NCBI RefSeq assembly: GCF_024868665.1 | Contig: NC_079890.1 | Location: 33,717,831-33,781,830, forward strand | Reading direction: 5' to 3' | DNA length: 64,000 nucleotides | Source of the DNA: Triplophysa rosa | Lineage: Eukaryota > Chordata > Actinopteri > Cypriniformes > Nemacheilidae | In this document: piece by piece, positions 33,912 to 58,727 of the stretch | How positions within the stretch are numbered: position 1 is the first letter of the stretch | Layout of the letters: each line of letters opens with the position of its first letter | Translations under genes and position numbers: made by a program | The notes under the pieces: generated by a model | Database searches by the model: none | Told to the model about the DNA's origin: nothing | What the model saw: the letters and a program-made list of their open reading frames with translations, nothing else

Positions 33912-35612
33912 TTTCAGTGTTGTTTTGCTTGAGAATGGATGTATTGATGCTATGCTCCCCTTCCTCATTTTTTCAAACTTATGGAGTTAGAGAATATATT
34001 TGAATTAGATTAACGTTTTTATAGATTAAACTCTCTACTGATTAAACAAACAATTTACTTGTGACAATATACTGTACATATTTATTTCAATGTAAAAACG
34101 TAAACATTTACATTTTACACTTTTACTTTTTGTCTCAGTAAGCATATAGTATTCTAAAAAATATCTTTAAACATCTTATAGAATACTATACTGTATAATG
34201 TATATTTATAGCCAAGTGTAGTCTTATAACACTATAAAGCTACTGTATAAATAATCTATTTATTTTGGAGTATATTGGGTTTTCTTTATGTAAACCTAGA
34301 TTGAGGAAATGATGTATTATCTACAATTTAATATACACCAACACCAACATGAACCAACGATTCACACACAGGCACACGTTCACATTTCAAATATGATCAT
34401 TTAATACAATAAAAATGCCACTCAAAAAACAGGTGTGTAAACCAGAAAATATAAAAAAAATATATATATAGAAAATATTGGTTTCATTCAGTGATAAAAC
34501 TTATTTGATTAATATCCTCTATAATAAAATTAAACTAAAGTGTATCCGGGTTCATAAACAAACTTACATATGATCACTAAAATTAAACTAAAGTATAATA
34601 TATTTGCAATTATTTTGTCTATTGTTTTGTTTTCAGATTTTGTTCCCTTAGGGGTTAAGATTTAGATTTGTTTTGCATAGGAGGTAGCAAAATCTGACAA
34701 GGTATCACAGGGAAGGCTGGCGATCTGTGAAGTCACTGCTGGCATATTTATTTCACATCATAACTGCTTTTATTTTAAATAGCCAAGCACTTCTAAATAC
34801 TTGCAATGAAGTTATGAGCAAGGTACAACAGAACATGTATGACTGTACATGACACAAGACAGTGAATTAATTCAATGAGAAAACACACAGAACACAGCAT
34901 CGTCATTATATATTTTTATATTTATATATTTTAAGGCAGTTAAAAAATAATTTGCAATACATACAACAACAAAAAAACTAAATGTATTCTGTTTGTCGCT
35001 GTGAAATTTTTAACCGTGTCATCAGCATTTTACTTTTGCATACATTTCAGGCACTGCGTTTACACGCAATAAAAAAAAAACATACGAGTTAATCCAAACA
35101 ATATTTCGTTTTATACAAACATTATTCTATATCCTACGTTCGAGTCGCAACCTTGTTTTTGCAGTCTATTTTTCCATCATTGACAGGACAGTTAATAAGG
35201 GAAGATCTGTAATTCACAGCTCTGACCTAACCATACATCTTTTCATATCTGCGAATATACTATGGCTATTTCTTCTGTCTGACACCGCGCATTGTAAGGG
35301 AAAGCAGAATGGCCCACACATCATTCATTGCCAGCATCTTTATATATTTTGAACAGACATACATGGTTGAGGATATGACTCATAAATCTCCACGGGGGGA
35401 GGCAGAGCCCCTCTTAAGTAATATCATGTAATGCCAATCCCTTTTTGAAAGGCCAACTTTACGCTGAAAACATCGCATACGCAGGCAATAGTGTATGTGC
35501 GAAGGCTGGGTAAATCATAAGTGCATTACATCTGAGTCCCTGTGTGCATACAATGCTACTGTATAAGAAAGCAACCATGCATGAGCACAGTCTGCGAGAC
35601 TATGTGAAAAAG
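33912..35612. other. Intergenic between lyve1 and ampd3, includes ampd3 3' UTR
   Basis: Convergent gene ends. The right part is the ampd3 3' trailer by position, but several minus-strand AATAAA candidates exist (for example near 34747) and none is decisive. No rnf141-like exon was seen. Confidence 0.5.
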
Positions 35613-48853
<13,241 letters not shown>

Positions 48854-50065
48854 CTCAGGTCCGGCTGTTCTAAGCATCCGCACTTCAAATATATGTTACC
48901 GTGTATACGTTTGACCGTCTGTGTGTGTGATGTGGGCCATGTCCAGTGGCGCTCTGGGAAACTGTTGTTGTTTGAATTCAGTTTTGTTTTCTTGAGTGTC
49001 CCTCTCTCTATTTTAGGAGGCCAAAAGCCTCCCATCCACAGAGCTACTAATCCTTCGAATGTGTCAGCAGCGCCTGTCAACAGAAAGCAATCCCAGACAA
49101 ACGAGACTTTACTCGATCCCCCCAAACCGTCTCGTACATACAAACCTGACTTAAATCCAACATTACGGTCTTACAAATTAAGCTTCAAAAACCAACAGCC
49201 CATGTGAGCGGAATGTGGCCAGGACAGCGGGTCTGTTGACATGGCGCTTCCAGGCATCTCTCACCCCCCAGCGCTGACCTTGCTTCGAGCACGTATCATT
49301 TCAGCCGCAGATAAACAATCCCGTCGGCCATCAACAGAGCTTCAAGTGGGACACCATGTCATTTATTCTAGAGGTAATCACCCCTGAAACCGATACGTTT
49401 TTTTTTACTTGTGAGTGTTGACAGAACAAGAGGTGTTCATGTGGTCCCAGTATAGGGGGGCATGCCCTGTATCTATTTGTATCACGTAAGTTTAAATCCG
49501 TAGAATAAAACTCCATTGTCTCCACTGCTTGAGAAACAAAAATATGTCCCACTTCTGCACACACACATAGACAATACAGCTGGCGTGAGAGGAAGTATGT
49601 TCACCTGGTCTGAATTTCAAGCCTTATTCAAGCTGATTTTAGCTCATCCTGCCAGACTCCTCTGTTTGTCTACAGACAAAAAAGCACCCGATGGTCTGAC
49701 CTGAGAATATGAGACTGGTCACATGAGCACCTGGTGGCGTGGGTTTTATTACAAGGCGTGTAAACAAAAGAGGGAGGTTGATTTGACAGCAAGCAGCTTG
49801 AATAGATCCTTATCTCGTTCTTATCTATCAGAGGGAGTATTCTGCCGAGGGAACTGTGTGGTGCAAAGCTTTATGGGAGATTGATGCGGAACAGGCAGGG
49901 TCTTAATGGCCACCCAGTCTGGAACTGTAATATAATCTGTTTCAATGCCGTGCTGCACAGGGTCGAAAGCTTGTGTAAATAATGAATGATGAACACTGTT
50001 TTAATATACCTGTGGGTCTATTTGATGTCCCAGAAAGACTCTGCCATAGTGTGGAATACACACAT
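48854..50065. other. ampd3: ampd3 upstream / alternative intron, nothing recognised
   Basis: Contains the proximal ampd3 promoter by position; no TATA box found. A long weak plus-strand frame at 48893-49207 has no family features. Confidence 0.4.
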
Positions 50066-50066
50066 C

Positions 50067-50160
<94 letters not shown>
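50066..50160. repeat. (GATA)n microsatellite
   Basis: About 23 perfect copies of gata. Confidence 0.98.
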
Positions 50161-50229
50161 TTTTAGTTAAATGCATTTGCTAAATTAATAACTGTATAAA
50201 AAACAGAGGAGGGTATTAGAATGACTCAC

Positions 50230-50302
50230 CCTTGCTTAAACAGGGGCTGGAGATCTGCTTCACTATAGGGGTCTGAAATTTTCGCATCTTTTGTGTTCAG
50301 TC
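50230..50302 (-). CDS. ampd3: Candidate alternative first coding exon of ampd3
   Basis: On the minus strand this 73-nt exon has a good acceptor (ctctctttccag) and donor (gtgagt). An ATG at 50287-50285 opens MRKFQTPIVKQISSPCLSK and ends in phase 1, exactly the phase needed to join ampd3 exon 2 (47625) as ...SKDMPRQF. Mammalian AMPD3 is known to use several alternative 5' exons. It could instead be a purely non-coding 5' exon; expression evidence would decide. Confidence 0.5.
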
Positions 50303-51052
50303 CTGGAAAGAGAGATGATGATGCATCAGAATGTGCAGTACATGAGCAAGGATATCGCTAAAAAACATGATAGATGGTAGTTCTTACAGTAACGTTATTG
50401 CAAAAGATGCCATTTTAAAATATTGCAAACAACCGATCAAGAGCTGCTAAATGCTATGAAAATGATAAACTCAAGGTTGTATGCAGACAAAACCTCTTGA
50501 CCTTTAAAGAACGAACGTCCAGTATGAAGAATAACTAACGCGGTATGTGCGTCATTAACATAAAGCAACTAATAGCATATTGAAATCTGATAAATGTTGA
50601 TGATCATATTGAAACACTCACCCAAGCTAAGATCTATAAGAACTCCGCGTCCTTACTGCTGCCAGGCTGCGATTATGAAACCTTAACCTATAAAGATGTC
50701 CAAGGAAAAAAGCAATTTGCTCATTACTGCCGCCTAGTGACGCTCGAGATATACACATGAGAAACGTCAACTCAAGGCTCCTGAACAGTGCGACACGTGC
50801 AGGTTTTTGAAGCTGTAATGTATTGTCGAGATAAATGTAAACATTAGCATGACACCATATTGACGCTAATAACATTATAATAAGTATTTTACATGAATAT
50901 CAGCGAAATTACTTGGCGCATGCGTAATGCGTATGAAAACAGTAGGTGCTAGTCTAGTCTGCACCAAAGCACTCTTCTGGGTTTAATAAATACTAATATA
51001 ATACTACAATCAAAGTAACCATCGCTCCTTCCGCTTTGAGGTTTGTAAACTT
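50303..51052. other. Around the candidate ampd3 distal promoter
   Basis: An NRF1-like site, gcgcatgcgt, lies at about 50917-50926, upstream (minus strand) of the candidate distal exon. Otherwise unremarkable. Confidence 0.35.
50622..50681 (-). other. Candidate distal non-coding 5' exon of ampd3
   Basis: The minus strand shows a strong donor, TTGG|gtgagt, at 50622, 320 bp upstream of the candidate alternative exon. There is no ATG in frame. The upstream limit (start site) is unknown; 50681 is only a nominal end. Confidence 0.3.
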
Positions 51053-51450
51053 TTAGGCCCGATTCACATTTAGCGTCTTTTCAGCGCGCATATTCGTTAT
51101 TTTAAATGTAGATGGGGCGACGCGGTCGCGACACGCATGCGGTGCGACGCGCTCTTTTTTTCAGGCGCGTCGGCGCCGCATCGAGATAAAAAAATCTCAA
51201 TTTTTTAGAAAGCCGCAAATGCACCGCAGGTCATGTGACACAACCAACCAGCCAATATAGACAAGCTATTAAGAGGTCAAGCTGTGATATTTAAATTCGC
51301 TGCAGGTCAAAGTTCACCAAAATTGAAATTGCTAAATTCGTTAAAACTGTTCGCACGCGCTTGCGTTTTCTGCGTTCAGGCTAGTGTTAATGGAACATAC
51401 GAGCACAGTTGCTTGACCGCATCTGCTAGATTGAAAACAGTCAATATTTC
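51053..51450. mobile_element. MITE related to 29535-29750
   Basis: Begins aggcccgattcacatttagc, like the 29535 element, with gcgtcggcgccgcatcgaga inside. The right boundary was not found. Confidence 0.45.
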
Positions 51451-51914
51451 TGAGCCTATTGATGTAGTTCAGCAACATGAAGGCAACTATGTTTAAGAGT
51501 TAAAATGTTGCAATATGGTTTCGTGCAAAAGCGCAACTTTCTGTAATGTTTATAAATGGCGTCAAAAGTTAGTTCTGACCAGTCTGTTTCGCTTGGACGA
51601 TGACTTGCGCGCAGACACAAATCCAAATGTCACATGCCTGAGTACTTGTGTAAACTGTTTCTGTACAGTATGTTTCACCGGGGCGTTTTAAACGAGCACT
51701 ATCAATCATTTTAATGAAGGTAGAGCTCCACGTAATGGAGACATAAAGCTATGTGGGTGGATTTCTTTGGCTACTTTGAAAACGTAGTTGTGATCTGTCA
51801 TGTGACGAACAGGTGTATCTTAAATTCAAAAGAACATTCTTATAAAATTGACTGATGTGTCATAAGTACAAAATAGTCAGTTCTGTTATTTTAAACTAGT
51901 TTAAAACTGGCCTT
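51451..51914. other. Intergenic, nothing recognised
   Basis: No gene or named repeat. Confidence 0.4.
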
Positions 51915-52236
51915 AAAGGGACAGTTCACCCAAAAATGAAAACTCTGTCATCATTTACTCACCCTCAAGTTGTTCCCAATCAGTATACATTTACTGATGA
52001 ACATAGAGAAAGATATTCGGAAGAATGTTAGGAATTTTCCGTTCATTCACAACCACAGTAAGAAATATAGTCTTTTTTTGTTTTGTTGAGCACAAAATGA
52101 GATATTTTGAAGAATTTAGGAAAGACGGGTCCTTTGTGTTCAGCAGAACAAAGAAATTTTATACAGGTTTGAAACAACTTCCGGGTGAGTAAATGAAGAC
52201 AGAATTTTCATTTTTAGGGGGGTGAACTATCCCTTT
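51915..52236. mobile_element. Palindromic 'gttcaccc' MITE
   Basis: Ends aaagggacagttcacccaaa and ggggtgaactatcccttt; intact on both sides. Confidence 0.8.
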
Positions 52237-52334
52237 AAGTTTGTGTTGATTGATAGCGAGTCTAATGCTTATAAAGTTGTCAAACTTCCCTAACAAGGCA
52301 CTTTATGAGGCATTTTCTTTTATATATATATATA

Positions 52335-53038
52335 CAGTGAGGGAAATAATTATTTGATCCCCTGCTGATTTTGTAAGTTTGCCTGCTTACAAAGAAATGA
52401 AGGGTCTATCATTTTTATGGTAGCTTTATTTTAACTGATAGAAACCGAATATCAACCAAAAAATCTGGGGAAAAAATGTTATATAAAGGTTATAAATTGA
52501 TTTGCATTTCAGTCAGTGAAATAAGTATTTGATCCCCTACCAACTAGCAAGAATTCTGGCTACACAGATTGGTTATGTGCCTATAAGGAGCACAGATTAG
52601 TCCTGTCACTTAAAGAAAGAACTCCTAAATCAGCTTGTTATGTATATAAAAGATGCCTGCCAACAGAATCTGTATCTTATTCAACCTCTCCACCACCATG
52701 GTCAAGACCAAATAGGTTTTAAAGGATGTAAAGGACAAGATTGTAGACCTGCACAAACCTTGAATAGGCCACAGACAGAAGCTTGGTGAGAAGGAGACAA
52801 CTGTTGGTGTGGTTATTTGTAAATAGGAGAAATACAAAATAACTATCAATTGTCTTATTTAACTGACTGAAATGCAAATCAATTTATAACCTTTATATAA
52901 CATTTTTCCCCTGATTTTTTATATTCTGTCTCTATCAGTTAAAATAAACCTACCATAAAAATTATAGACCCTTCATTTCTTTGTAAGCAGGCAAACTTAC
53001 AAAATCAGCAGGGGATTAAATAATTATTTCCCTCACTG
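52335..53038 (+). mobile_element. Tc1/mariner-type element, non-autonomous
   Basis: Long inverted repeats (about 200 bp) starting CAGTGAGGGAAATAATTATT, flanked by TA. A stretch at 52698-52800 is a stop-ridden remnant of a Tc1 transposase N-terminus (ATGGTCAAGACC...). Confidence 0.92.
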
Positions 53039-53045
53039 TATATTT

Positions 53046-53288
53046 GAAGAGTTTGGTTCCAAAATGAGATTACTCCGTTTTTTTATTTTTCAAAAATCAT
53101 GTTTTTTATTATGTTATCATGTTTTTATTGTTTTATTGTTTTAGTAAGCTGTATTTTTTGTTATTATGGCTTAAATCAAAACAAACCAACTGCAGTTTGA
53201 TTGATATTAACTGGAATGCAAAATAAAAAAACATGATTTTTGAAAAATTTTAAAAACGGCGTTATCTCGTTTTGGAACCAAACTCTTC
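53046..53288. mobile_element. 243-bp inverted-repeat element
   Basis: Arms of about 65 bp start gaagagtttggttccaaaat and end attttggaaccaaactcttc-type; it lies 7 bp from the Tc1 element end. Confidence 0.75.
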
Positions 53289-53867
53289 ATTTTTTTTCTC
53301 TTTGGAATGAGTTACGAATTTTACTTTAGTTGGTCCTTTAGATGTGATTTTTTGTTGAAGGTCCATTGATGATGGACATTTTTTAGAATTGAATGGGCCT
53401 ATTTCCAGACTAACTTTAAAAAAGGTATGTATGGCTTTACCTTCTGGTTTGTTGAAATGTAAAAAACATTTTTATTCAAATCTAGGCCAGTTGCTAAACT
53501 GTCTTTGAAAATATTAGCCTAACTTATTTTCCCTGCAATATTTGTTCACCACTTTCAGTGTTCTCAGTGTTTGTGACTCTTAAATTGTTTCCTGACTTGT
53601 ATTGTCCATCTCCAGTTAATGTAAATTACATAAATATTAAATATCAGGACAGTTTCTGTTTCATTGTTGGTGTATTTGCTGTGTTTTGCCTTCGAGGGGC
53701 AGTATTGTACTGTAAGATTTTTTGAATCCTTGGATGTAATTTAGTGTCCCATGTGAAAATGCTGATATGCAACACACAGTATTTGATGATAAGGGGTGAA
53801 CTGGACACACAGCTAGTGCTATTGTAAGCCACATATAAAACGTATAGCTAAATATCGTTACTTTAGG
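53289..53867. other. Intergenic, nothing recognised
   Basis: AT-rich. Confidence 0.4.
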
Positions 53868-54300
53868 TAGGGCTGGACGATATATCGCACGATCTTATGC
53901 TCTCAGTTTCTCAATGAATTACGGTTAAATGCCGCCACATCCGAAAGCCAGAGGGCGCTCTTGCGCAGAAACTCAGAATATGGGAAACCGAAGAAGAGCA
54001 ATTAGTTCCAGAAAATGCCAGTGGTCATATTCTATCGCTGTTCTTCAAACCTTTTCAGGTATTTTCATGATAATAAAGTTGATTTATAGTAACGATGATA
54101 GACGAGTGTTGCATTTTCAAATACACGTTATAAACGACTCAATCTCGTAGTGATTTTAGATCGAGCTGACGAGCTGTATTTCCTACTGATCAAACAGCCG
54201 TAGTTCACGGAAGAGCTGTGCATAAAACATCTAATCGATTTCAGAATCGATTTAGACATGCATAATTAGCCTGAATAGCGATATATATCGCCCGTCATAA
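53868..54300. mobile_element. Possible hAT MITE ('tagggctggacgata')
   Basis: Starts tagggctggacgatatatcg, with the near-inverted cgatatatatcgcccgtcat near the right end. Boundaries are approximate. Confidence 0.5.
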
Positions 54301-56499
54301 TACTAATCTAAGGGATACTAGCACGAGCAAAGTTGTTAACCTGAATGTTTGATTTCTGTACTGTAAGACACAAATATAAAGAGGTTTTTGTAAAGAGTGC
54401 CTGAAAACCATTACTCAAGTAAAAGTACAGATACCCTGCAACAAAAATCACTCCATTACAAGTTACAAGTCACCAATTCCAAAACGAGTATCTGACTTTA
54501 ACAGTACTTACTGAATGTAGGCTCAAAGAAGCACTAGTCCTCAACACGTAAGAGACATGTCAGTGAAAAACAAGAAACAGTTGATTTGTGAGGAGAGCAA
54601 TTGAATTTATTTTCTGAAATCATAATAAGACTGAACACCTCAAAATTGCAACAAATCATGGTCGACACCATAACCTACATCTATTACAAACACCCAAGTC
54701 TAGTTTAAGCTCAAGTGCTCATAAGTAAACCAAAATCCTTCAAAAAGGTCTCTTCAATATAACGGATGAATAAAATAATGTTAAGTAGAATTAAAAAGTC
54801 AAAGCCTTTTTGCACTGGACATGCTGGTTTTGGCGTCATCACTGGCTGCAGTCATGTCCTCATTTCACATATAAACCACCAGCAATTGACAACTACCTGA
54901 TAATGCACTCGCATTCACATAAAGAAGCCATGTTGACAAGTTTTAATAAGTAAAAGCAAAATCACAAGATTATTGTACCTTCAATGCCCTGTAAATGGCA
55001 ATATTAATACTTCTGTAGCAAAAATAAACTGCTGCAAAAAAAGATAGGTGCCATGCAAAATGTAATGTGTAATTGCATTAGTCATTACAAATGTAGAGGA
55101 GTAAAGAGTACAAATACTTGTTAAAAAATGTAGTCAAGTAGAGAGTAAAAGTTGCTAATATCTTTAATACACAGTACAACTATAAAGTAGCCAATAATAT
55201 ACTTAAGTATAGTAACTACTTACATTTACTCCAATACTTTACACCACTGGTTTTTGGTCGGTAAACGTTAGTCCATAGGTAACATGTCCATAGTGTAATG
55301 CTCGGTGACTTCTTCTGCTATCTGTGTGGTCCTTAAGGGAAATTCATACATCTACTAAAAATCAAAAAGTAGACTCTGTTACCCAATGTATAAAAGACTT
55401 GTGTTGACTGCAAGGTGTCGACTAAATTTAGAAATCCTTGGAGTGAGAACGCAACATATATAATTGTTAACACGAGGTGGCGCGAGAATACTTACAAATG
55501 ATTAAATTGCTTGTCTGTGTGAGTACCTTATCATCAGCTGTAAATGTAATTATACTTTGTGTGGCAGATCATTGAACCCAAATCAAAACGTAATTGCTAC
55601 GTAAATTTAAATTATACCAGAAATGAGAACAGTTGTCACACAACAACCAAACAGGATTTAAATCACTCTGACAGTTTCTGTATAATAACCCACACAGAAT
55701 GGAGGAATTTATCATTTTAATCGCATATTTTTCGAATCCTTAGTCATTTACTTTTACATTTAAACATTTAGCAGATCATCCAACATTTAGCAGGTTTGAT
55801 CCAAAGCGATTTACAAAAATGAGAAAAACAATAAAGCATAATGAATATTTATATGAGACTTCTGTCTCATATCTGTCATACTGCCATGTTGGTTGGAACT
55901 GCACCCAAGTTTTTCACTTACTGTTGCACTTCTGTATATGGTTGAGGGACAATAAAGGGATTTGATTTGATATTTTCATTCAATTTTTATTATTTTATGT
56001 TATTATTAGTAGTAGTATTATTTTCTTTTTTTGCAGTACGTTTGTTTTCTGTTTTCCAGGTTTATTATATTAAGGCACTGTGGGTAAAAGTGCATTTCTG
56101 AAGTTCCTTCCCATTAAGACAGGAATGCTAATTATGTGTTTAAGAGGATTGTACCTCTCACTCTGCCCGGGCCAGCACTACAAAGCTCTTTGCCCTACAT
56201 CCTGCAAAGCCACCCCGCAGAGCTCCAATTAAACACAGTCCTGCTCCATACTTTCAAAATACAGAATTCCAGTAGCTCATCATACTATGGAACTGCATGC
56301 AGTGGGAAGGTATGGAAGACAGAAACAAGGAATGCACTTGGCACCCGTCCATCCCACGGGGTCTTTAACATGTAATAACCCAGACCAGGTGTTGATCATC
56401 TGTCTGTCCACTGGCCAACCTGAAGAAAGAACAATGGAAACTCTTTCCTTTTATTATCTGCACGTCCTGTGGAAGAAATAACAGGACTGGAAGACGTTT
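54301..56499. other. Intergenic between the distal ampd3 exon and adm
   Basis: 54390-55255 looks like an old DNA element (ends ctttacaccactgg; many 'taaaagta' words). 55745-55850 is an L2/SINE tail fragment (minus strand). Nothing recognised elsewhere. Confidence 0.4.
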
Positions 56500-57338
56500 G
56501 TTTTGTATGCAAAGGTTTATTAAATGACAATGTTACTCCATTTCACACACATTCACGCCAATAAAATAAATCTCATTTACAAATATATAATTGCATTACA
56601 AGTTATCCTATAACCACAGCTCAAGACATTCTCGACACAAAGTAATAATATATATCAATATATAGCACTACCTTCAATGCCCTTATTTTTCCTTTACAAA
56701 AATAATCTCTGTAAGTAGAATAAACTAATATAAAACAATTAAATAATAATATCTTTGACCGCTTTCTTCAAATATACATATACTTGGAATAAAAAATAAC
56801 ATTGATTGCACATTTCTTTATACAAATAATAATAATAACAACAAGTTCAAGTAAGTTAGAGTACAATCCTTATGGACTGGCACAGACAATTCATATAATC
56901 TAAGGTTTACAGTGTCCGCTAATGTGATTCCAAGCTTCTCTAAAAGTCTTTATGTATTCCCTTCTAGAATCATGAATCTGAATTTCTTCCCTGTTGAAGT
57001 CCAAAGTCTCTTCTGAACACGCAGTTATTAAAAGGGCCATTTAAATCCCACAAACTGGTTCACCAGGAGGGCAGTCCATTTGTCCCGAGAGAAGAGGTTC
57101 TGCTTTATCCCTGAGGCCAGGTCCACTTTGCCTCCATATCCAAGGTACACTGATTCATCTACTGCGCTCCATCGCCATATCTCCATCTGCACTGTGCTTG
57201 CTCCTCAGAGGACAGCCTTCAGCATACAAGACTGCTCTCCCAACCCCTATGCTTGGAAAAGAATGTGCCGGAGGACTCTTGGCAGGAGTCTGAGGCATGT
57301 GTAGAATCTCTGTCGCCGCGTCCCCCGTGCGCTCCCGC
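56500..57338 (-). other. adm: adm 3' UTR
   Basis: From the stop to a minus-strand AATAAA at 56521-56516. The distal part is AT-rich with many ATTTA pentamers (minus strand, about 56518-56860), the kind of AU-rich sequence that makes cytokine and ADM mRNAs short-lived (inference). Confidence 0.6.
56516..56521 (-). promoter_or_regulatory. adm: poly(A) signal AATAAA, adm
   Basis: The plus strand reads tttatt, that is AATAAA in the gene's orientation, about 820 bp after the adm stop codon. Confidence 0.55.
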
Positions 57339-57636
57339 TCAAGTCCATTTGAGCAGCGCTTCCAGCTTGTCCAGCCGTGAGCTGCTCCACACCGGCCGCA
57401 GCCTTCTGCCCTCCTGTCGCAGGCTTATTACTTTCTCTGGAACTGATCTTCGCCTTCTGCCGTAACCCAGGGGACTGATCTTCTCCGGGGGCGCGTTCCC
57501 AATCTTGAGCCTGTTGTTGAGATCATGGACGCGGTGAGCCAGCACATGCACCGTGCAGGTGCCAAGCGAGCAGCCCGGTCTCCTGGACTGGTTGATGGAA
57601 TTCTTGGAGCGTTTCGTCCTCACGCTGATGTCAGTG
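57339..57636 (-). CDS. adm: adm coding exon 3, mature hormone
   Basis: Acceptor ctctgcctctccag. It encodes the dibasic site, the mature 49-residue peptide with the Cys ring, the GRRRR processing site and a basic C-terminal remnant ending LLKWT; stop TGA at 57341-57339. Confidence 0.96.
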
Positions 57637-58122
57637 CTGGAGAGGCAGAGAGGGAAAGAAGATATTAATCCCCGAGCAGCGGCATGAGACTTACAAATCA
57701 CAGCCTTCGTTTATTTTAATCTTCCTTGATTGACAAGTTTGATACATTTTGCTTAGCTGGAGAACAATGACATAATATGAAGTATATTTTAGGGGAACCT
57801 GACGTTTTCGTACCTGGAATGTGGCATCATGCTGTCCTTGACCTCGTCCGGTCTGACGAATTGGCTGTTTTTTAAAGTCCCCAGTGCAGCCAGACTCAAA
57901 TCCCTTTTTGATCTCTGCGGCCAGACACTAATGATCAACAAGAGGAATGGTGTTCGTTAGAAACGTATAAACCAATGCGAAACATGACAAAACTGTGAAA
58001 TCTACGCATTGGGCTTACCTTCTTTTCAAAACTTGTCCCAGGTCATACTTCGCACTGTTCACGCTCGGTGCAACGGTGGCCAGCAGGCAACAGCAGAAGG
58101 CGGTATGCAGAATCAGATGCAT
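57339..58122 (-). CDS. adm: adm: preproadrenomedullin
   Basis: Secreted vasodilator and angiogenic peptide hormone of the calcitonin/CGRP family; acts through CLR-RAMP receptors. Three coding exons on the minus strand: 58122-58019, 57927-57814, 57636-57339, total 516 nt, 171 aa. Signal peptide is about 1-23. Mature hormone is residues 83-131, released after T-K-R, with a six-residue disulfide ring CSLGTC (C95-C100) and C-terminus SPLGY followed by G-RRRR, the amidation and cleavage signal. The exon layout (signal, proregion, hormone) matches ADM. It lies head-to-head with sbf2 and downstream of ampd3, as in human. Teleosts have several adm paralogues; synteny indicates the classical adm/adma locus. 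Confidence 0.96.
57814..57927 (-). CDS. adm: adm coding exon 2, proregion
   Basis: Acceptor gatcattag and donor gtacga. It encodes the propeptide region VWPQRSKRDLSLAALGT through MMPHS, corresponding to the poorly conserved PAMP/linker region. Confidence 0.9.
58019..58122 (-). CDS. adm: adm coding exon 1, signal peptide
   Basis: ATG at 58122-58120 in context aagATGC; it encodes the hydrophobic leader LILHTAFCCCLLATVAP and then AKYDLGQVLKR; donor gtaagc, phase 2. A splice acceptor (ccctaaag) lies 12 bp upstream of the ATG, so a non-coding exon precedes it. Confidence 0.93.
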
Positions 58123-58582
58123 CTTGACTGAAACCTTTAGGGAAGAAGTAAAGCATCTGTTAGATATGCATTTAGTCAGAAAGCTGATGTGAAACGTCCA
58201 ATCGCAATGCCAGCCATGCTTTGCTTTTGCTTGCTCAAGAGTCCAAAAGCCAAGCTATTTACGCTCATCAAACATTTATTTACAATGTCAAGCCGAGGTC
58301 AGACTTTCTATTACTGAGTTAAGTTACAACTATGTTTCAGGCCCCTGGTGTGCAGTAAACGGGGCAAAGATGCATAAAACAGTAGTCTACAAGAAGTGGT
58401 GTCTCCTATAAAGCACCACATCAGTTTGTCATTTACATGGGTAACATTTTTTTGCCTAAAAACACTTTCCAGGTTTTTTACTGTTCTTACATACCAGTAC
58501 AGTTAACTGCATGCATTAGCCTTGACCTTAAAAGACACTAAATGAAAAACAAACAGAAACACAATGCACTAGTAATACATAC
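58123..58582. other. adm: adm intron 1, nothing recognised
   Basis: No repeat or regulatory motif I would name. Confidence 0.4.
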
Positions 58583-58694
58583 CTGTAGAGAAGTACAATT
58601 CACTTGGATTAGAGTTTTCCTGTGTGTAAAATAATCCAAAGGCTTTCACTTGCAGGTAATGCTGAAATGCAGCTGTGAAACTCTTCTAATAGTC
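58583..58694 (-). other. adm: adm non-coding exon 1
   Basis: The minus strand has a donor, CTACAG|gtatgt, at 58583, and a TATA box about 30 bp upstream of the estimated start site near 58694. The exon has no ATG-led frame into the CDS. The start-site position is inferred from the TATA box. Confidence 0.7.
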
Positions 58695-58720
58695 TGAGTC
58701 TCCACAGCAGGCGTGAGGGC

Positions 58721-58727
58721 ATTTATA
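58721..58727 (-). promoter_or_regulatory. adm: TATA box of adm
   Basis: TATAAAT on the minus strand, correctly placed upstream of the non-coding first exon. ADM genes are known to have TATA promoters. Confidence 0.75.

Noticed and set aside
48893..49207. 104-codon plus-strand ORF upstream of ampd3
   Set aside because: No splice or start context and no recognisable domain; chance length in moderately GC-rich DNA.
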